A DNA stretch of 26,694 nucleotides from Glomus cerebriforme (lineage: Eukaryota; Glomeromycota; Glomeromycetes; Glomerales; Glomeraceae). A program made the position numbers and the translations under genes. Under the pieces are notes generated by a model. That model was not told where the DNA came from. It saw only the letters and a list, made by a program, of their open reading frames with translations, and made no database searches. Of this stretch, positions 22,585 to 26,694 are shown piece after piece. Location: NCBI GenBank assembly GCA_003550305.1, contig QKYT01000312.1, positions 33,182 to 59,875 of the forward strand. Direction: 5' to 3'. The stretch's first letter is position 1, and each line of letters starts with the position of its first letter.

Positions 22585-24445
22585 ATAAACATTTATAATA
22601 ATGCTCACGAATTATATCACTTCTAAGCCTATTTCATTCAGAAGTGATCAGATTGCTACTTTCACTAAATAATCATTTTACCGGTGCATTAGTTGCACGT
22701 ATCATCAGGTAATCTCAAGCCATTCTTGCTAACGTAAGATAATTATTTTCATGACTTCTCCACCATTCTAATACATTAACTGTTTTTGGTTCTTAAGTAC
22801 TATTGAAGTAACTATTAAGTTCATCATATCCATTATCATTATGAAAATATTTTGGAACTGAAAATAATGAATCTTCATTCTCTTTTAAGTTATTATTACA
22901 GTTGCTGAAGCTGCATAGTAAAAAACAATATTCATCAAATTTACATGTAAATCTAAATTTCAAAATAAATAAATAAATAAATATTTTTTTTTATGATAGA
23001 TAATTTAAAAATTTAACTTACATTCTCTTTGTATTCCTATAATATGAATTATTATCATCTTCTTTATATTCCCAGTCTTGAAAATATTTAATCCTTAAGA
23101 ATTGTTATAATATAATATATTATTTCAGATGCTTTGTTATAATATTTATGAAGTTTATTTCATGCTGCACCTGTGGCTAAAACTATCTTATTTGAATATT
23201 TTCGTGTATCCATTTTTTTCTCAGCATGATCCATAAAATAGTTATATATTAGATATACAGTACTGATTGTAGAATATATTGATACACATATTTTAGTTAA
23301 AAGCTTAGAAAATCATCATAAGAATTCTGCAATTTCTTCAAGAGATTTCCAATCAGACTGATTTAATTTACTGTTGCTTAAATCTAAAAATTCACTAGCT
23401 AATATAATCTTATTAAAAATTTAATTATAAAAAATATAATTAATATAAATTATATAATAACTTCCTTTAAATCTAAAGTTTATATAATCATTTGATATAT
23501 TGAATTCTGGCATGTTAGAACATCAAGAATAGGTAATAAACTAATTCCATTAAGTTCAGAAATTTCTGAAAATTTTTTGCATTGTTGTGATGATGAACAT
23601 TTTATCAATTTTACTTTTTAATTCCTTTAATGCAGCTTGAACTGCAAGATTTACATCATATGTAAATAAAATATCAAAATTGCTGATTATCAATGGAAAA
23701 ATTAATGCTATAGTTTTTTGCCTATAACTCAAGATTACTAAATATGGCATCATTATTGGAAGCATTATCGGTAGTAATACTACCAATCTATAAAACAATT
23801 ATACAATAAATAAATAAATTAATAAAGTAAATAAATAAAAGTAATTATAAATCTTTGTTAAAATTTCATATAAGTTCAATCAACTCTTTTGCAATATTTT
23901 TTCCTGTATNAGAACCTTCTAATTCAATAAAATCAAGAGTTAATTGTTGAAGATGCCAAGATTCATTAATAAAATATACAGTTATGCCCATATATGCTTT
24001 AATAACGGATAAAGTTCAGATATCTAATGAAAGTGATAGTTTTTCAGAAGTTTCTTGTAAAATATTTCAAATATTTGTTTGTATATTTATATTATATTAT
24101 ATAACATCATGTTTAATTATATCTGCATATATAATTTAAAATCTAGTAGCTTTTTTAAGAATTCATTTTATTAATAAAACATAATGCTTATTATTAATAT
24201 ATTTTAAATATTACATTACTCCTGTAAAAATTTCATTATCATTGTTTAATAAATTCAGGCATTGTTCTAATGTATGTTGATTACTAGTGTTTACAAACCA
24301 AGATAAAATGCATGCATTTTTTTGATATGCATCTAAAGGTTTGTTGTTACTCCTTCAATAGTACTATATTTTATATTACAATAATTACATCTTGCAATAG
24401 ATTTATTCTTTTCATTTCCTTTAGTAAAATGCTTTCAAATATTAG
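22585..24445 (-). pseudogene. decayed hAT transposase
   Basis: The minus strand carries hAT-superfamily segments in the expected order, broken by stops and frameshifts. Near 24440-24370 is a BED-type zinc-finger reading (KHFTKGNEKNKSIARCNYCN). Near 24000-23870 is a core reading (KAYMGITVYFINESWHLQQL, TLDFIELEGS, TGKNIAKELIELI). Next come NLAVQAALKELKSKIDKM near 23640-23590 and PILDVLTCQNSIYQMI near 23530-23480. SDWKSLEEIAE lies near 23360-23330, and the C-terminal dimerisation region near 22790-22610 (VLEWWRSHENNYLTLARMA, then a stop, then DYLMIRATNAPVK, LFSES, NRLRSD). The many lesions make it non-functional. No terminal inverted repeats could be placed. One ambiguous base lies at 23910. Confidence 0.75.
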
Positions 24446-24815
24446 ATTTAGATGTATTAAAAGTTTCATCTATTGAAATATCTGTATTCTAGTATTATAA
24501 TAATAAAATTTATATTTTATTAATTTATACTGTAATATATAATTTACTTTAAATATTAAACTTGTAAAATTACCATTTCTGACATATTTAGATGATTATA
24601 TAATTTTGTAAAATTTTATTGTTTAATTTTTATTAGATTTTTAAAGAAAAAGTGATAATTTTCAATTATTTTTTTTTTNNTTNNNTTTTTACTTTTAAAT
24701 GCATTATAATTTAATATAATATTTTTATAGAAATAATAATTATTATTGCGAATCAATAAAAAAAAAAGTGAATTAATAGATTTACTAATATAATTTTATT
24801 AAAATTATAAATAAA
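24446..24815. other. AT-rich spacer with ambiguous bases
   Basis: No gene is visible. Ambiguous bases at 24679-24680 and 24683-24685 sit in a long T run and probably mark an assembly or sequencing problem. Confidence 0.4.
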
Positions 24816-26370
24816 TTTTTTTTTTTTAAGACAAGTTAATCGTATTTATTATAATTATTGAAGTTCTAAAAAGAATACATAATTACAAAAGATAAATCAC
24901 GAATATACCTCTATGAAAGAAAAGCATAACTTGTCACACAAAGAGTAGATTCAAAAAGAAAGTCTTGTTACCAAGGACTGACCTCAATCATTATCTAAAC
25001 TTTCTGACCTTGTACCTGTGATGAATCAAAATGACTAACTAATCTATCTAATAAATTGTTATGTGAATCTAATTTTAAATCCAAATGTTCATACAAAACG
25101 CTATTATACATGCTCTCTGTCAATTTAGCTAATTTACCCACCTTTCTAACAACAATATCCCCAACTCTATGTCCCTCCTTAATAATCTTATGTATCCTGT
25201 CTTTCTATCTGAATAAAGCGCAAAGGTCATGTGTGGCAGAGCATTCAATAGGATTATTGAATTCGAATATAGGTAAATCCCCAATAAAGTGATGAACTTT
25301 GTGCAATTGAGAAGAATCATTCGAAAGGGTTGTAATAGGAGAAGACTGATTATTAGCCGAATCAAGTGTGGATTCCCATTCCTTGAATAGTTTATTTCTT
25401 GGGAGCCAAATAAATCGATGAAATGCTTGAATGAGAAAAGTGGTCAGTTTGTCTAGTATTTGAAATGTAATTTGGTTGGACCGGGTAATCTTGTGAATTT
25501 TCTGAAAAGTTGAAATAGAGTGGATGGAACGTAAGGAATAAAAAAGGAGCCAATCCCTGTCATCATGAGAGTAAGAACCGTTGGTGAAAAATCTTTTTAA
25601 AAATGTAAGAAGCGCATCTTGTTGTGAGATGGGATCATCTGAATCTTTGAAAGGGTTCCAATTAATAATAAATTGTGAGAGATTAGCAATAGATTTATCC
25701 ATGGTTTCGTCTCATTTAGAAGACAAAGAAGGGCATCTGATTAGGTGGAATAAGGTTTCTTGTTCAGACTCACAGAAGAAACATTTGTCAGTAGCAAATT
25801 TTGATGAGTGACGTTCTTTCATGATGTTCATAGTGGGGAGAGCCAGTGTAAGGAGTTTGAGATGACGTGAAAAACTATCATGTATGGTGAAATGGAAGCA
25901 ATAAGAATTGTTCCTGGTGAAGAATGTGGTTCACAACGAATTCCAATGTGCGAAAGAATAAGTGTCATCATACAGGTCAAAGTTATAAAAAGTCGTAGAC
26001 CAGAAAGCAGCCATTTTGGCATCTTGCAATGCTTTAATAAAGGAACGAATAGATTTTTCTACTGGCTTGTTATCCCAAACTATTTAAAATTGAATCGAGT
26101 TAAAGTCGTAAAAATGACAAGCTCCTATTTGATCAGGAGCCTGAGAACCTTGTTTTGCCAATTGATCAGCTGCTTCATTGTAAGGGTTATCCGCATGACC
26201 TTTGATTTTAACTAAGTGTAAAGTAATGTACTTAACATCTAATAAATAAAAAATAGAAAGAAGAAAAGATCTATATTTAACTTTAAAAATTTTTCTACAA
26301 TTAAAATAACCTATATCTAAAATATGATTAATGCCATCTATGGCAGCTTTGCTATCTGTATAAATAACTA
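24816..26370 (-). mobile_element. non-LTR (LINE) retrotransposon 3' part, 5' portion cut off by a Tc1-type insertion
   Basis: Read on the minus strand, the element enters at the transposon junction (26370), continues through RNase H, a zinc-knuckle segment and a C-terminal region to 25205. It ends with about 375 bp of 3' UTR and a 12-nt A tail (T run at 24816-24827 on the plus strand). A tail-only relative lies at 1046-1113. The reverse transcriptase and upstream parts are not in the window. Confidence 0.8.
25205..26370 (-). pseudogene. LINE polyprotein C-terminus: RNase H plus RVT zinc-binding region, three stops
   Basis: One minus-strand frame runs across the whole span with only three in-frame stops (26086-26084, 25933-25931, 25714-25712). 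The RNase H part shows VVIYTDSKAAIDG and, after a spacer, VKIKGHADNPYNEAADQLAK, matching the late catalytic His/Asn/Asp region. Further on, FATDKCFFCESEQETLFHLI then RCP forms the C-x2-C...H...C pattern of the zinc-binding region after LINE reverse transcriptases. The last ~165 residues (from MDKSIANLSQFIINWNPF) have no recognisable domain and end at 25205. The low lesion count suggests fairly recent death. The N-terminal side is removed at the transposon junction. Confidence 0.8.
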
Positions 26371-26694
26371 CAGTGTTGGCGGAAAAAACTGGCACTCAAA
26401 CAATTGGGATTATCTCACGCGATTTTTATTTAAAATCAATAAAAATTTAATATATTGTGCTCTGAAATATACACTTTAAGAAACAATTATTGTTTAATAA
26501 TCAATTGTGCGACCTTCATTTGCTATCACTAATTCTATACGCTTTGGCATGGAATTCGCTAAATTAAGACATAAACCCCTATCAATTGCCTCCCATTCCT
26601 CCACTATTGTTGATATAAAAACCTCTTTAGTAATGGATTTTTTTTCACTAATCATAACATTCACCTTCTTTTCAACATTTCTCTTCATTATAGA
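26371..26694 (-). mobile_element. Tc1/mariner-type transposon, 3' end (runs off the window)
   Basis: The terminus starts with CAGTGTTGGCGGAAAAAACT at 26371, directly after a TA at 26369-26370, the standard target dinucleotide of Tc1/mariner insertion. The terminal region continues to roughly 26450 and the transposase reading frame begins beyond it on the minus strand. The rest of the element, including its other end, lies to the right of the window. Confidence 0.75.
26494..26694 (-). CDS. Tc1-like transposase, C-terminal fragment (partial at window edge)
   Basis: Sixty-six codons of the C-terminus are visible, open from the window edge to the stop at 26494-26496. The segment VEEWEAIDRG followed by LANSMPKRIELVIANEGRTI matches the typical end of Tc1-family DDE transposases (an EEW..I block followed by SMPRRI...VI...G). 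The frame continues past the Met at 26688 without a stop, so that Met is internal. The catalytic triad is outside the window, so whether the copy is active cannot be judged. Confidence 0.7.
   Translation of the reverse strand, partial: SIMKRNVEKKVNVMISEKKSITKEVFISTIVEEWEAIDRGLCLNLANSMPKRIELVIANEGRTIDY

Noticed and set aside
25581..26215. Plus-strand frames opposite the LINE
   Set aside because: Antisense to the RNase H and zinc-binding reading on the minus strand, with no motifs of their own.

Overview
The window looks like a contig piece from an AT-rich, repeat-laden, intron-rich fungus. The best guess is an early-diverging fungus of the Glomeromycotina (Rhizophagus/Glomus) type. That guess rests on overall character: very AT-rich intergenic DNA, many short spliceosomal introns with GTAAGT-like donors, fungal signalling and trafficking genes, and a mix of decayed Tigger/pogo, hAT, LINE and Tc1 elements. 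No taxonomic marker was available to confirm it.

Layout. 1-5369 is repeat territory: a Pol III tRNA-type gene on the minus strand, a small inverted-repeat element, a 5'-truncated LINE tail, an A-rich tract, and a decayed Tigger/pogo transposon with a CAAAT-rich mini-transposon nested near its left end. 5370-19252 is a compact island of five multi-exon genes. Three lie on the minus strand: a JHD1/KDM2-like PHD-JmjC histone demethylase, a PAK/STE20-like kinase with a hydrophobic N-terminus, and an Ssk2/Wis4/MEKK4-type MAPKKK. Two lie on the plus strand: a NECAP-type endocytic adaptor-binding protein and the ESCRT ATPase VPS4. The MAPKKK and NECAP genes diverge from a 179-bp shared promoter. 19253-26694 is again repeat territory: AT-rich filler, a second CAAAT-type repeat, a higher-order tandem array, a decayed hAT transposase, and a LINE copy that was split by a Tc1-type transposon running off the right edge.

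Gene models were built by hand from splice consensus, reading phase and family conservation. All five close without internal stops. The predicted proteins are 633 aa (JHD1-like), 503 aa (kinase), 1510 aa (MAPKKK), 241 aa (NECAP) and 438 aa (VPS4).

The most unusual item is the MAPKKK. Its first two exons encode a BRCT-like domain, joined in frame through an Asp/His-rich linker to a normal Ssk2-type N-terminal region and kinase domain. Next to it, on the same strand, lies a STE20-class kinase that appears membrane-anchored instead of carrying a CRIB domain. STE20-class kinases act upstream of MAPKKKs in other systems, so the pair could be a small linked signalling module, although nothing in the sequence proves interaction.
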